Shown here: positions 52,888-62,207 of the stretch, piece by piece
Layout of the letters: each line of letters begins with the position of its first letter
Numbering within the stretch: the first letter of the stretch is position 1
Assembly (NCBI RefSeq): GCF_900566075.1
Contig: NZ_UPHU01000001.1
Location: 3,906,325 to 3,970,324, forward strand
Source of the DNA: Mycobacterium pseudokansasii
GTDB taxonomy: Bacteria; Actinomycetota; Actinomycetes; Mycobacteriales; Mycobacteriaceae
Reading direction: 5' to 3'
DNA length: 64,000 bases
Made by a program: the position numbers and the translations under genes
Notes under the pieces: model-generated
What the model saw: only the letters and a program-made list of their open reading frames with translations
Databases searched by the model: none
What the model was told of the DNA's origin: nothing

Positions 52888-53793
52888 ATGGATGTCCTGA
52901 GAACACCGGATGCCCGGTTCCAAAACCTGGTCGGCTACCCGTTCGCACCGCACTACGTCGATGTGGTGGCAACCGACACCCAGGCGTTGCGCATGCACTA
53001 CCTCGACGAGGGTCCCACCGACGGGCCGCCGATCGTGCTGCTCCACGGCGAGCCCACCTGGAGCTACCTGTACCGGACGATGATCCCGCCGCTCACCGAG
53101 GCCGGCAACCGGGTCCTGGCACCCGACCTGATCGGCTTCGGCCGCTCCGATAAACCAACGCGCATCGAGGATTACACCTACCTGCGTCATGTGGAATGGG
53201 TGACGTCGTGGTTCGAGAATCTCGATCTGCACGACGTCACGCTCTTCGTACAAGACTGGGGATCGCTGATCGGCCTGCGCATCGCCGCGGAACGGGACGC
53301 CCGGATAGCGGCGCTGGTGGTGGCTAACGGCTTCCTTCCCACCGCGCAGCGGCGCACCCCGCCCGCGTTCTACATCTGGCGGGCTTTCGCGCGCTACTCC
53401 CCCGTGCTGCCCGCCGGCCGCATCGTCGACACCGGCACCGTACACAAGGTCCCGGCCGAGGTACGGGCCGGCTACGACGCTCCGTTCCCCGACAAGCGGT
53501 ACCAAGCGGGCGCCCGCGCTTTTCCCCAGTTGGTACCGACCTCGGCCGGCGACCCCGCCATTGCGGCCAACCGCGCCGCCTGGGACGCACTTGGCCGGTG
53601 GGAGAAACCCTTCCTTGCCATCTTCGGAAAACGCGACCCGATCCTGGGACGAGCCGACCGTCCGTTGATCAACCACATCCCGGGCGCGGCGGGCCAGCCG
53701 CATGCCCGAATCAACGCCAACCACTTCATCCAGGAGGACAGCGGACCGGAGCTTGCCGAACGCATCATTTCCTGGCAGCAGGCTACGCGATGA
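52888..53793 (+). CDS. dhmA: Haloalkane dehalogenase DhmA (Rv2296 orthologue)
   Basis: A 301-residue haloalkane dehalogenase that hydrolyses carbon-halogen bonds to give alcohols. Catalytic residues align exactly with the known M. tuberculosis/M. avium enzymes: nucleophile D123 and halide-binding W124 ([11 protein letters not shown]), oxyanion E55 ([10 protein letters not shown]), acid D250 (GKRDPILG) and base H279 ([12 protein letters not shown]). GAAGGAG lies 7 bp before the ATG. Its stop overlaps the DoxX gene start (ATGA). The natural role in mycobacteria is unclear. Confidence 0.94.
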   Translation: MDVLRTPDARFQNLVGYPFAPHYVDVVATDTQALRMHYLDEGPTDGPPIVLLHGEPTWSYLYRTMIPPLTEAGNRVLAPDLIGFGRSDKPTRIEDYTYLRHVEWVTSWFENLDLHDVTLFVQDWGSLIGLRIAAERDARIAALVVANGFLPTAQRRTPPAFYIWRAFARYSPVLPAGRIVDTGTVHKVPAEVRAGYDAPFPDKRYQAGARAFPQLVPTSAGDPAIAANRAAWDALGRWEKPFLAIFGKRDPILGRADRPLINHIPGAAGQPHARINANHFIQEDSGPELAERIISWQQATR

Positions 53794-54212
53794 GCCCCGG
53801 GCACAATTCGATGTCATCGGTGACCGAGCCTGCGGGTGCACGGCATGACCGTAACCAGATCGCGGCGTATCGGATCGCCGCGCTCCTGATCGGCGTGGGC
53901 ACCATCCACTTCGTGGCGCCCAAACCTTTCGACGACATCATCCCCGCCGAACTGCCCGGAAACCCGCGGCTCTACACCCACGTATCGGGTGTCGCCGAGT
54001 TGGTCATCGCAGCGCTGTTGCTGCCGCGACGCACCCGGCGAGTGGCCGCGCTGGCGGCCGCGGGGCTGTTCGTGGCGGTCTTTCCGGGCAATCTCAACAT
54101 GGTCCGGCTGTGGTGGGACAAGCCCTGGCCGATGCGGATCATGGCGCTGGCGCGGCTGCCGTTGCAGGTTCCGATGATCACCACCGCACTCAAACTCAGC
54201 CGTAACAGTTAG
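53790..54212 (+). CDS. DoxX family membrane protein
   Basis: A 140-residue protein with four hydrophobic segments ([55 protein letters not shown]). The [14 protein letters not shown] loop is typical of DoxX-type proteins. Function is unknown; some DoxX proteins act with thiol or redox systems. ATG 53790 overlaps the dhmA TGA, so they are co-translated. An alternative start is ATG 53811. Confidence 0.75.
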   Translation: MSPGHNSMSSVTEPAGARHDRNQIAAYRIAALLIGVGTIHFVAPKPFDDIIPAELPGNPRLYTHVSGVAELVIAALLLPRRTRRVAALAAAGLFVAVFPGNLNMVRLWWDKPWPMRIMALARLPLQVPMITTALKLSRNS

Positions 54213-54244
54213 CTCCCACACCGGCGGCCGTGTCTGCCGGCGCC

Positions 54245-57200
54245 TCAGGAATGAGCCGAAGTGGCTGCGGCAGCCAGAGGTTCGAAGCCCAGCGCAGCGG
54301 CCCTGGCCCGAAGACTCGCCATGAATTCGTCATGGCGGGCCGCGTCGCCGTGCGCCAGGGCGACCAAACCGCGCAGCCGCAGCAGTGGCAGTTCGTGAAG
54401 AACAAAGCCGGGATCGGTGGGTACCGCGGCCAACCGGTCGATCACGGATTGGGCTTCCTTGAGGTCGGCGCCGGTGCCACGAGCAAGCAGGGATTCAACC
54501 ATAGCGGTGACGGCCAGCCAGCGCCATATCATCTCACCGGAGGCGAAGCTGTCGTCGACGGCCGAACGCGCCAGTTCGATGGCGCCGTCGAGATCTCCCT
54601 GCCGCACTTTGTGTCTGGCGATCTCGGGGTCGACGACGGCGATCGCCAAGCTGACGAAACGCTGCCTCGCCGCTGACTGCCGCGCCTTGACCAGCAGCGC
54701 GAGGCCGTCGTCGCGGTGGGCGCCGCCATGATGGATTTGCGTCACGCCGTGCGCGAGTCGGGCGAACCCCAGAACCAGCTCGTCGCCGGTCTGCTCGGCA
54801 ATGCGTAGTGCCTCGGCGGTGGCCGCCAAGGCGGTCGTGTCGGCAGCCAAGGCGCCGAACGGAATTGCCAAGACGTGTTTCCACATGACGGTCATGACGT
54901 GGATCGTGGGATCGATCGAGGCCGCCATGACGATGGCCGCGTCGCAATTGGCTTGCCAGCCCGGCATTCCCAGGCAGATTCCGACGAAACCCTTGAGGCC
55001 CGTTGCCATTGCCAGCGGTGAACCGAAGATAAGACTACCTTTCGTCGGATCTCCGGCGGCCTGATCGACGGCTCGCTGCGCCATGCGCCACGCCTCCCGG
55101 ACCTCGCCGGCCTCCAGTTTCGCGTAGCACCCCGCATAGAACAGAGCGACGGTGAGCGTCGGATCTGCGATCGATTCGACCAGCTCGGTGAACTCGCCGG
55201 CCAGCTGTGCCGCATCGCGAGCACGGCCGTTGACCGCGAGCGCCATGATGATCCCGGACATACCGATCGCCAGCGAAATCTCGTCGCCGGCCGCCGTGCA
55301 CAGTTCGCGCAGTTCCTCGAAGCCGGTATCGGCGGCATTGCGCGCGGCGAGAAACGCGGTGGCGCACAACAGAGTTTGCGACTGGATCTGCAACCTCACC
55401 CGGGCCGGATCGTTGGTGGGCAGGCCGTCGGCGACAGTTCGCGCGCGCTGCCAGCTGGTTCGGGCCGATGCGAGATCACGGTGTCGCGACCAGGCGCCGG
55501 CGCGCAGGTGCCAGTCGAATGCCTCGACCAGATCTCCGGCCGCTTCCAGGTGCTCGGCGATGAGCGCGGCGTTCTGGTCTGCCGAGCCGGGATCGTGTTG
55601 TTCGATGACGGCGGCTACCCGGCGGTGGATTTCGGTGCGCTCGGTCTTCAGCTGCGACTCGTAGGCCACCGCGCGAACCAGCGGATGCCGAAACGCGTAC
55701 TCGACGTCCGGGGTGAACCGCACCTGGTCGATGAGTTCGAGTTGCAGCAGGTCGGAAAGGTCAGCCGGCACGGTGTCGGTGGCGCCCATCACGGTGTTGA
55801 GCACGCCTGGGGTGAAGCGGGCCCCGATAACGGCCCCGGCGTACAGCACCGATTTGGCGGTGGCCGGCAGGCGGTCGATGCGGGCGGCGATGGTGGCCTG
55901 CAGGGTGCCGGGCAAACTGATGGCAGCCGATTCCCGCCGGCAGACGTAGCGGCCCCGGTCGCCGTCGAGCACGCCCCGCCCGGCCAGGTCTCTGACGATC
56001 TCCTCGACGAAAAACGGGTTCCCGAGCGCTTGCTCGATGATCTGCAGGCTCAGACCGGCCACCGAGGGGTGGCTGCCCAGCAACTCGCCGGCAAGTGCGC
56101 GGGTCTGGTCTGCGTTCAACGGCGCAAGGGCGATCTTTTGACCACCCGGCGGGTGCGACAACGGCCCTCGATACTCGGGGCGATAGGTCACCAGGACCAG
56201 CGAGCGGGTTTGGGGAACCACCGTGGCGAATTCGGCCAGCATGCCGTCGCTGGCCTCGTCGATCCAGTGCGCGTCCTCGATCACGTACACCGCCGGCGGG
56301 GTGCGGGCCAGCGCGGTTGCGTTGAGCAGCGCTGTCAATCGGCGCCGCCGCGCATCGGGCGGGATGGGAGGCAATGCCGTTGCGGGATCGCCGATTCCGA
56401 GCAGATCGTTGAGCAGCAGCAGGTCCTCCGGGTTGGCGGCCGGCACGCGAGCGCGCACGGCGCCCCGGGCCGCGTCGGCTGCGCTGTCGCTGGTACCGAA
56501 CACCGCTCGAAGTAGCCGGGCCACCACGTGGAAAGGGACGTCACGGGTGTGGGATTCGCAGTAGGTGGCGAAGATCTCGACGCCACGGTCAGCCGCCAGC
56601 CGTGTCGCCTCGCCGACGGTCCGGCTCTTGCCGATGCCGGGCGGTCCCACCACTCCGGCCACGCAGCCGTGGCCGCCGACGGCCTGGTCCAGGATTCCGG
56701 TCAGGGTGCTCAGCTCCCAGGTCCGGCCCACCAGCGTCGGCTCCCGTCGCCGACGTTGGGTGCGCCCGTCGCCCACGGCCAGCAGCCGGTGCGCCGGCAC
56801 CGGCACGTCGGTGCCCTTGATCTGCACCAGCTCGGAATCACCCAGGACAGCGGCATTTTCGACCAGGCGTGCGGTCGATTCGCTGATCATCACACCGCCG
56901 GGAGGGGCGGCGGATTCCATGCGCTGCGCCATCCCCACCTGTTCGCCGATCGCTGTGTAACCCGCTGGGCCGGAACCGATTTCACCGGCGATCACCTGGC
57001 CCGAATTGAGCCCGACCCGCAACCGCAACGCCACCCCGTCATCGCGTTCGATATCGCCGGCAAGCGGCTGGATTTCGCGTTGAATGGCCACCGCCGCCAG
57101 ACAGGCTCGCAACGCGTGATCTTCGAGTGCAGCCGGCGCCCCGAATACCGCCATGATGCCGTCGCCGGTGAACTTGTCGACCGTGCCGCCGTAACGCTGC

Positions 57201-57448
57201 ACCGCGGTCGCCGAGCGTGTGAACACCTCGGCCATGATCTCGCGCAGCCGCTCCGCGCCCAGCAAGGCAGCGATGTCCATCGAGCGGACGACGTCGGCGA
57301 ACAAGACGGTGACTTGCTTGTACTCCGCTGACCGGGCGCTGCGGATCAGTGGCTCACCGCATTCGCTGCAGAACTTCGCGGTGGCGGCCACCGCGCTGCC
57401 ACACGATCGGCAGGACGCGTCCGCGGCGACGGTTCGACTGACGTCCAC
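54245..57448 (-). CDS. Class III adenylate/guanylate cyclase-AAA ATPase-TPR regulator
   Basis: A 1067-residue multidomain protein. Residues 13-30 form a zinc ribbon (C13, C16, C27, C30). Residues 45-225 are a class III cyclase homology domain with metal-binding D52 (FADVVRS) and D96 (FTGDGIMA). The usual Asn in the VN.A.R motif is Gly (GEQVGMAQRME), so cAMP synthesis is uncertain. A STAND-type AAA domain follows with Walker A GPPGIGKS (268-275). TPR-like helices fill the C-terminal half. No LuxR HTH is present, unlike some M. tuberculosis relatives. It is probably a signal-sensing regulator. The start is GTG 57448. Confidence 0.85.
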   Translation of the reverse strand: MDVSRTVAADASCRSCGSAVAATAKFCSECGEPLIRSARSAEYKQVTVLFADVVRSMDIAALLGAERLREIMAEVFTRSATAVQRYGGTVDKFTGDGIMAVFGAPAALEDHALRACLAAVAIQREIQPLAGDIERDDGVALRLRVGLNSGQVIAGEIGSGPAGYTAIGEQVGMAQRMESAAPPGGVMISESTARLVENAAVLGDSELVQIKGTDVPVPAHRLLAVGDGRTQRRRREPTLVGRTWELSTLTGILDQAVGGHGCVAGVVGPPGIGKSRTVGEATRLAADRGVEIFATYCESHTRDVPFHVVARLLRAVFGTSDSAADAARGAVRARVPAANPEDLLLLNDLLGIGDPATALPPIPPDARRRRLTALLNATALARTPPAVYVIEDAHWIDEASDGMLAEFATVVPQTRSLVLVTYRPEYRGPLSHPPGGQKIALAPLNADQTRALAGELLGSHPSVAGLSLQIIEQALGNPFFVEEIVRDLAGRGVLDGDRGRYVCRRESAAISLPGTLQATIAARIDRLPATAKSVLYAGAVIGARFTPGVLNTVMGATDTVPADLSDLLQLELIDQVRFTPDVEYAFRHPLVRAVAYESQLKTERTEIHRRVAAVIEQHDPGSADQNAALIAEHLEAAGDLVEAFDWHLRAGAWSRHRDLASARTSWQRARTVADGLPTNDPARVRLQIQSQTLLCATAFLAARNAADTGFEELRELCTAAGDEISLAIGMSGIIMALAVNGRARDAAQLAGEFTELVESIADPTLTVALFYAGCYAKLEAGEVREAWRMAQRAVDQAAGDPTKGSLIFGSPLAMATGLKGFVGICLGMPGWQANCDAAIVMAASIDPTIHVMTVMWKHVLAIPFGALAADTTALAATAEALRIAEQTGDELVLGFARLAHGVTQIHHGGAHRDDGLALLVKARQSAARQRFVSLAIAVVDPEIARHKVRQGDLDGAIELARSAVDDSFASGEMIWRWLAVTAMVESLLARGTGADLKEAQSVIDRLAAVPTDPGFVLHELPLLRLRGLVALAHGDAARHDEFMASLRARAAALGFEPLAAAATSAHS

Positions 57449-57489
57449 CTCGGTATCGTGGCACTGCCCGAGACGCCGGGTCTACATAT

Positions 57490-58383
57490 TCACCCGACGA
57501 CGCGGGGCGGCTGACGATACAGCGCCGCGCCGGCGGTCACGCCGGCACCCGCGGCGACGAACAGCACCTGGGTGCCCGCGGGCAGGCTCTCCACCTGCCC
57601 CTGGAAGGCTGCGGCCAGCGCCGCCGTATGCATGTGCTCGTCGTCCGCCACGCGGATCAGGTCGGCCGGCACCCCGAGCCGGTTGCCCAGCGCCGCACGG
57701 AACCCCTGCCGTGCCGGAGCGACGACGATCATGTCGATGGCCGACAGCCGCACGGAATGCGCCGCCAGGCAGGCCGCCACCGCCTGGGCCGCCGCGGCGG
57801 CGAACTGGTCATCGATGTCGGCCGACTCGCTGAACCGGAGAACATTACGGGCGTCGGCGAAACCGACGGTGGCACGGAATGTCTCGTCAGTTGCCCCGTC
57901 ATCCAGGTTCGCCCACGAGACGCGGCTCAGACCGTAGTCGTCGTTGGTCCAGCCGCACAACAACGCGGCTCCGGCGGCCGAGAACGGGAAGTGCTCGCTC
58001 ATCCCGTGCCCGGGATCGGCGTCGCTGGCCACGATCAGCGCGCGATTGATGCTGTGGGTCCGCAGAAAACCGTCGACGATCTGCAGCGCGGTCAACACAC
58101 CGCAGGCGCCGTTGGCGATGTCGAAGGAGAACGTGCCGTGACCACCGGCATGCGGGTCTTCGGGGTTGGCCCCGATGTCGTCCTGGATCAGCGCTGCCAG
58201 CGCGGGTTCGCCCAGATTCCGGTCGCGATATATCCCCGCGTTGACCACGAGATCCAGCTCGCCGGGATCGCATCCCGCTCGCTGCAGGCAATCCTTGGCC
58301 GCGGCCACGGCCAGGTGCAGCGCGCTGTGCCGATGCAGCAGGCCCGGGTGTGTGAGGTCGACTCGGTCAATGACTGTGCCCAT
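57490..58383 (-). CDS. KAS III-like protein with incomplete catalytic triad
   Basis: A 297-residue thiolase-fold protein similar to beta-ketoacyl-ACP synthase III. The active-site Cys is present (C94, DIANGACGVLTAL). The position of the catalytic His is Pro/Ala (VVAPARQG, near residue 223), and the Asn of the GN(T/S) loop is absent (DDEHMHTAAL). It can therefore hold an acyl thioester but probably cannot decarboxylate malonyl groups. It overlaps the intact KAS III upstream by 17 bp, which suggests a heterodimer like a ketosynthase/chain-length-factor pair. It is also about 30 residues short at the N-terminus. Confidence 0.8.
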   Translation of the reverse strand: MGTVIDRVDLTHPGLLHRHSALHLAVAAAKDCLQRAGCDPGELDLVVNAGIYRDRNLGEPALAALIQDDIGANPEDPHAGGHGTFSFDIANGACGVLTALQIVDGFLRTHSINRALIVASDADPGHGMSEHFPFSAAGAALLCGWTNDDYGLSRVSWANLDDGATDETFRATVGFADARNVLRFSESADIDDQFAAAAAQAVAACLAAHSVRLSAIDMIVVAPARQGFRAALGNRLGVPADLIRVADDEHMHTAALAAAFQGQVESLPAGTQVLFVAAGAGVTAGAALYRQPPRVVG

Positions 58384-59467
58384 ACCGGCTCACCATGTCC
58401 TCATCCAGGGTCAGTAAGACGATTCCTATTTCCAGCCCCGAAGCCAGGGCGATCAGCGCGATCCGTTCTCCGGGTGCGATGTGTCCGGCCTCGAGTTCCT
58501 CGACCAGGGCCACCGTGTGGGTGGTCGACGCCGTGTTGCCGTACCGGTCCACGGTGATCACCGCGTCATGGCGGGGCTTGTCGCCGAACGACTGCGACAT
58601 TCGGGCCATGCCCTTGCGGATTGCCCGCGCCGACGTCTGATGGGTGATCACGTGGTCGATGTCGTGAATCGAAATGCCGGCCGTATCAAGGACTTCCTGC
58701 AACAGCAGCGGCGTGTTTTCCATCGCGGCCTGGTGGATGGCGCGGGAATTGGTGAACATCCGCGCGCCCGGGTCGTGTCCGCGCGGGTAGGCCAGACACA
58801 GCCGGCTGTAGTCGGCGACGGTGGTGAACCCGGCCAGGGCGATTCCCGCCGAGCCGACGGGTGCGCGCTCCAGCAGCAGAGCCGCACCGGCATCGCCGAG
58901 GGTCAACGAGGCCAGCTCCTTGCTCATGATGTTGCGAATATGGCGCGCGGCGTTATGGCTGAGCTGGGAAATGTACTCGCCACTGACGACCAGTCCCCGC
59001 TCGACCACGCCCTGCCGGATCCAGTTGTTCAGAATCGTTACCCCGGTCAGCATTCCGGCGCACGCATTGGACACGTCGAACGTCATCGCCCGCGCAGCCC
59101 CGATGGCACGGGCAACAGCGCTGCTCATGGTCGGTTCCAGCCATTGGGTGAGGCCGCCGCGGAACTTGGTGATGCTGCAGTTGATCACCACGTCCAGCGA
59201 CGCCGGGTCCTGCCGCGCGGCGGCCAGTGCGTTCAGTGCCGCGGACGTGGCCAGGGAGTAGGAATCCTCATCCCCCACCGAGACCCGGCGCTCCCGTATT
59301 CCGGTCAGCCGTTCTAGGTCGATATGGGTGTGATGACGTGTGGTCGCCATCAATTCGTCTGTGGTGAGGTGTGTTTCGGGCAGATGCCGGCCGGCGCCGG
59401 CGACCCGGGTGACGAACGGCGCTTGCGGTCCGTTCGCCGTCTCCATTACCAGCCAGTGCCGCGTCAT
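58367..59467 (-). CDS. Beta-ketoacyl-ACP synthase III family protein, intact triad
   Basis: A 366-residue KAS III-like enzyme. The catalytic residues are C136 (VSNACAGMLTG), H276 (VITHQTSA) and N311 (DRYGNTASTT). The enzyme would condense an acyl-CoA with malonyl-ACP or another acyl donor; OleA-like head-to-head condensation is also possible. ATG 59467 follows GGAGG by 8 bp. The gene lies 29 bp after the Acg-type nitroreductase and overlaps its degenerate partner, so the three are likely one transcript under the DosR-like boxes. The product is unknown. Confidence 0.85.
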   Translation of the reverse strand: MTRHWLVMETANGPQAPFVTRVAGAGRHLPETHLTTDELMATTRHHTHIDLERLTGIRERRVSVGDEDSYSLATSAALNALAAARQDPASLDVVINCSITKFRGGLTQWLEPTMSSAVARAIGAARAMTFDVSNACAGMLTGVTILNNWIRQGVVERGLVVSGEYISQLSHNAARHIRNIMSKELASLTLGDAGAALLLERAPVGSAGIALAGFTTVADYSRLCLAYPRGHDPGARMFTNSRAIHQAAMENTPLLLQEVLDTAGISIHDIDHVITHQTSARAIRKGMARMSQSFGDKPRHDAVITVDRYGNTASTTHTVALVEELEAGHIAPGERIALIALASGLEIGIVLLTLDEDMVSRYGHSH

Positions 59468-59496
59468 GAGCTGGACCTCCTTCCCGCCGGCGCAGG

Positions 59497-60495
59497 TCAA
59501 CGCCGGAATTCGAGTACTTCGGTCACGGGCCGCCGCGCGGTGCGCTCGACGTGCTGGTCGTTGGCCGGTGATCGGCCGACTCGGATGAGTAGCTGCGGCC
59601 GGCCCGCGGTCCCGGTGATCTCGGCGATGATGTTGCGGCTCATCGTCATTTCGGTCATATGCGTCAGCGTGCACGTGGCCATGCTCGCCATGGTGCACTC
59701 GAGCAGCACGGCCGACATCGCCTCGCCGCAGCGCAACACGTCCAACGGCTCATCGCTGTCGGTGGACAACACCACGATTTTGGACTGGTCATGATCGATG
59801 CCCGGACGACGGTGCCCGCCGCCGGCCGGTGGAAACGCCCGCGCGATGTCGACTCGAGCCGCTTCGGCGGTGGACACCAGCGCGCCTTCCGGCGCGTGAC
59901 TGGGGTCTTCCGTGAACGGCGATGTCCACCAACGTAATTCGGATAGATATGTGGTGTCGTAACGGCGCAGCATCTCGGTGAGCCGGGACGCCTCGGCCAG
60001 GGCCGGACGCTGGTCGTCGGCCACCACGCCCAGGTGGACGTGATAGGGCGCGACCACGCGGCGCAGCACGGACTCCGCCGCGGTCCACCGGCCGGGCGGG
60101 TCGAACGGCAATCGGTCGGTGCGGCGTCGCAGGATGGCCTGCGCCCGCCGCTGCTGCTCTGCCGTGACGGTTTCGGCGCGACGAAATCGCAATGTTGCGA
60201 GGTGATCCTGGTTGACAGGATCGGGAAACCGTTCGGTGGTCGTGTCCCAGCCGGCCACCGACATGGCGACACGCAGGTGATCCAGCACCGCGCCGCAGCT
60301 CAACAACAGTTCCCGGCCGGTGTGGTCGGTAGCCGGCATCGACCGGCTGGTGTCGGCCCACAGGTGCAACGTGGGACCCTCCGCAATCCATCGCCATGGC
60401 TGGCTGTTGTGCAACGACGGGGCATGACATGCCAACATCACCGCTTCGCGGATCACCACCGCATCGGGTCCATCGGGCCCCGTCGCCGCCGTCAT
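59497..60495 (-). CDS. Acg-type nitroreductase-fold protein (DosR-regulon family)
   Basis: A 332-residue protein of the Acg/Rv3131/Rv2032 family. CHAPSLHNSQPWRW is the characteristic N-terminus and LSTDSDEPLDVLRCGEAMSA-type sequence the C-terminal half; QLLIRVGRSP ends the fold. The proteins bind flavin poorly and may scavenge or sequester cofactor in hypoxia. In M. tuberculosis all known members are DosR-induced. ATG 60495 has AAAGG 8 bp upstream. A DosR-like box lies about 55-75 bp upstream. Confidence 0.88.
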   Translation of the reverse strand: MTAATGPDGPDAVVIREAVMLACHAPSLHNSQPWRWIAEGPTLHLWADTSRSMPATDHTGRELLLSCGAVLDHLRVAMSVAGWDTTTERFPDPVNQDHLATLRFRRAETVTAEQQRRAQAILRRRTDRLPFDPPGRWTAAESVLRRVVAPYHVHLGVVADDQRPALAEASRLTEMLRRYDTTYLSELRWWTSPFTEDPSHAPEGALVSTAEAARVDIARAFPPAGGGHRRPGIDHDQSKIVVLSTDSDEPLDVLRCGEAMSAVLLECTMASMATCTLTHMTEMTMSRNIIAEITGTAGRPQLLIRVGRSPANDQHVERTARRPVTEVLEFRR

Positions 60496-60548
60496 GAGCA
60501 TCACCTTTCGCCTGTGTGGTCAACGCTAGGAACTTGCGCCGCGGGCGG

Positions 60549-60590
60549 ACAGGGCCGTTGGTCCTCGACGAGAGGGGCCTTGGGCTCGGC
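60549..60590. promoter_or_regulatory. DosR-like boxes upstream of the Acg-type gene
   Basis: GGGCC-GTTG-GTCCT (60552-60565) fits the DosR palindrome core GGGAC-N4-GTCCC with few changes (about 12 of 20 positions of the full consensus). A weaker second candidate, GGGCC-TTGG-GCTCG, starts 23 bp later (60575). Paired boxes are common in the dormancy regulon. The assignment rests on motif and gene content. Confidence 0.45.
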
Positions 60591-60626
60591 TCGCGGCCGC
60601 CGGGAGCGAATCCGACGACCGCGGTG

Positions 60627-62147
60627 CTATTGCGGCGCGCCGGCTCCGGTGGCACCGAGCCAGACGTCGTGGGCTTCCCGAACCGAGAACTCGAGCGGAC
60701 GGGAGGTGTCGACCGGATGCGCGGTGTCCCAGCCGTTGTGCTGAGCGGCCAGGGTCGCGGCAATCTGCGGCGTCGCATCGGAATTGCCCGCTTGCCTGGT
60801 CCTGACTCGGTCGGCTGCCGTGTCGACCGGGACCGTGCACAGCAGTTCCACCAGCGGCGAATGTGCTTCGGCGGCAAGGCGATACGCTTGGGCGCGCAGC
60901 TGCGGATCGCGCCAGGTCCCGTCGAGGATCACCGGCCGCCCATTCGCCAGACTCAGACGCGCTCGGCGCAGGGCTACCTCGTAGACGGCCGTGACGTTTC
61001 GGGGGCTGTACAGCCCGGCATCCAACACGCCGGACTCTCCCGCGATGGCGCCCCACTCACGCAGCTGCCGGCGCACGTCGTCGGTGGAGATGACTTGAGC
61101 CCCAACGCGTTCCGCCAATGCGCGGGCCACGGTGGATTTTCCGGTGCCCGGGTTGCCGCCGACCAGCGCCAGCCGAACCGCGCCTTGGCGCAGATGCCGG
61201 GTGGCTATGGCCAGGTGCCGGGCAGCGTCGGCCGCGGCCGACGACTTGCCCTGCGACAGCCGGACACAGTCGACCTTGGCCCGCACTACCGCGCGATAGG
61301 CGATGTAGAAGTCATGCAGCGGCTTCGGCGCGGTATCGCCGCAATGAACCAGGTAGCGTTCGAGAAAGTATTCGCCAAGGTCGTTGCGGCCCAAGAACTC
61401 CAAATCCATGGCCAGGAAGGCTGCATCGTCGATACGGTCGACGTAACGAAGTTGGTCGTCGAACTCGAGACAATCGAGCAGGGCCGGTCCGTCGGCGACG
61501 CAGAAGATGTCGTCGGCAAGCAGATCGCCGTGGCCGTCGACAATGCAGCCTTCCGCGATCCGGCGGTTGAACAGAACGTCACGGCCGCAGACGAATTCGG
61601 CAACCAGCTGCTCGATCCGCCCGATCGACTCGTCGGAGAACACCGCACCCGCATAGCGGTGAAGTTCGGTCAGGTTATCAGTCCAGCGTCGATTGATCGC
61701 GCCGACCTCGCCCTGGGCGTCGATCAGTGGACTTCGCTCAGCATGCTCGTGAAAGCGGGCCAGCACTGCGGCGATGGTGTCCAGTAACCCCCGAACCGAC
61801 GTCTCGCACCCGCCGTGCTTGGCCAGCCACGCCAACCGGTCGCTGTCGCGGTAACGCCGCATCACCACGACCGGTTCGGCGGGACCTCCGGCAGGGTCGG
61901 AGAGATGCGCGATGCCGAGATAACTGTCGGCAGACAGCCGGCTGTTCAACTGGACTTCGCGCAGACACGCGCGTTCGCGTTGCTCGGGTGTCCGGAAATC
62001 CAGGAAGTCGGTCAACACCGGCTTCTTCGCCTTGTAGGCCCGGTCGCCGGCGAGCACCACGACACCGGTGTGGGTTTCGTGCACATCGACGTAGAGCACC
62101 CCAGCGGTCGTCGCTGCGTCGGCAGTATCTCTGTCGGCGTTGATCAC
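60627..62147 (-). CDS. Aminoglycoside-phosphotransferase-like/ATP-binding bifunctional protein (Rv2004c-like)
   Basis: A 506-residue protein. The N-terminal half is kinase/phosphotransferase-like (AYKAKKPVLTDFLDF, EGCIVDGHGDLLADDIFC with the catalytic HGD, and LDCLEFDDQLRYVDRIDD). The C-terminal half is a P-loop kinase (LVGGNPGTGKSTVARALAER, VISTDDVRRQL, VILDGTWRDP). It matches M. tuberculosis Rv2004c, a DosR-regulon member of unknown substrate. It follows the universal stress gene by 60 bp, the same pairing as Rv2005c-Rv2004c. The start is GTG 62147. Confidence 0.88.
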   Translation of the reverse strand: MINADRDTADAATTAGVLYVDVHETHTGVVVLAGDRAYKAKKPVLTDFLDFRTPEQRERACLREVQLNSRLSADSYLGIAHLSDPAGGPAEPVVVMRRYRDSDRLAWLAKHGGCETSVRGLLDTIAAVLARFHEHAERSPLIDAQGEVGAINRRWTDNLTELHRYAGAVFSDESIGRIEQLVAEFVCGRDVLFNRRIAEGCIVDGHGDLLADDIFCVADGPALLDCLEFDDQLRYVDRIDDAAFLAMDLEFLGRNDLGEYFLERYLVHCGDTAPKPLHDFYIAYRAVVRAKVDCVRLSQGKSSAAADAARHLAIATRHLRQGAVRLALVGGNPGTGKSTVARALAERVGAQVISTDDVRRQLREWGAIAGESGVLDAGLYSPRNVTAVYEVALRRARLSLANGRPVILDGTWRDPQLRAQAYRLAAEAHSPLVELLCTVPVDTAADRVRTRQAGNSDATPQIAATLAAQHNGWDTAHPVDTSRPLEFSVREAHDVWLGATGAGAPQ

Positions 62148-62207
62148 GGCCTCCCATGCGCTCGTTGCCGATTGACGCGGACATCTCGGCGCTGTGGCCA
62201 GGACGGC

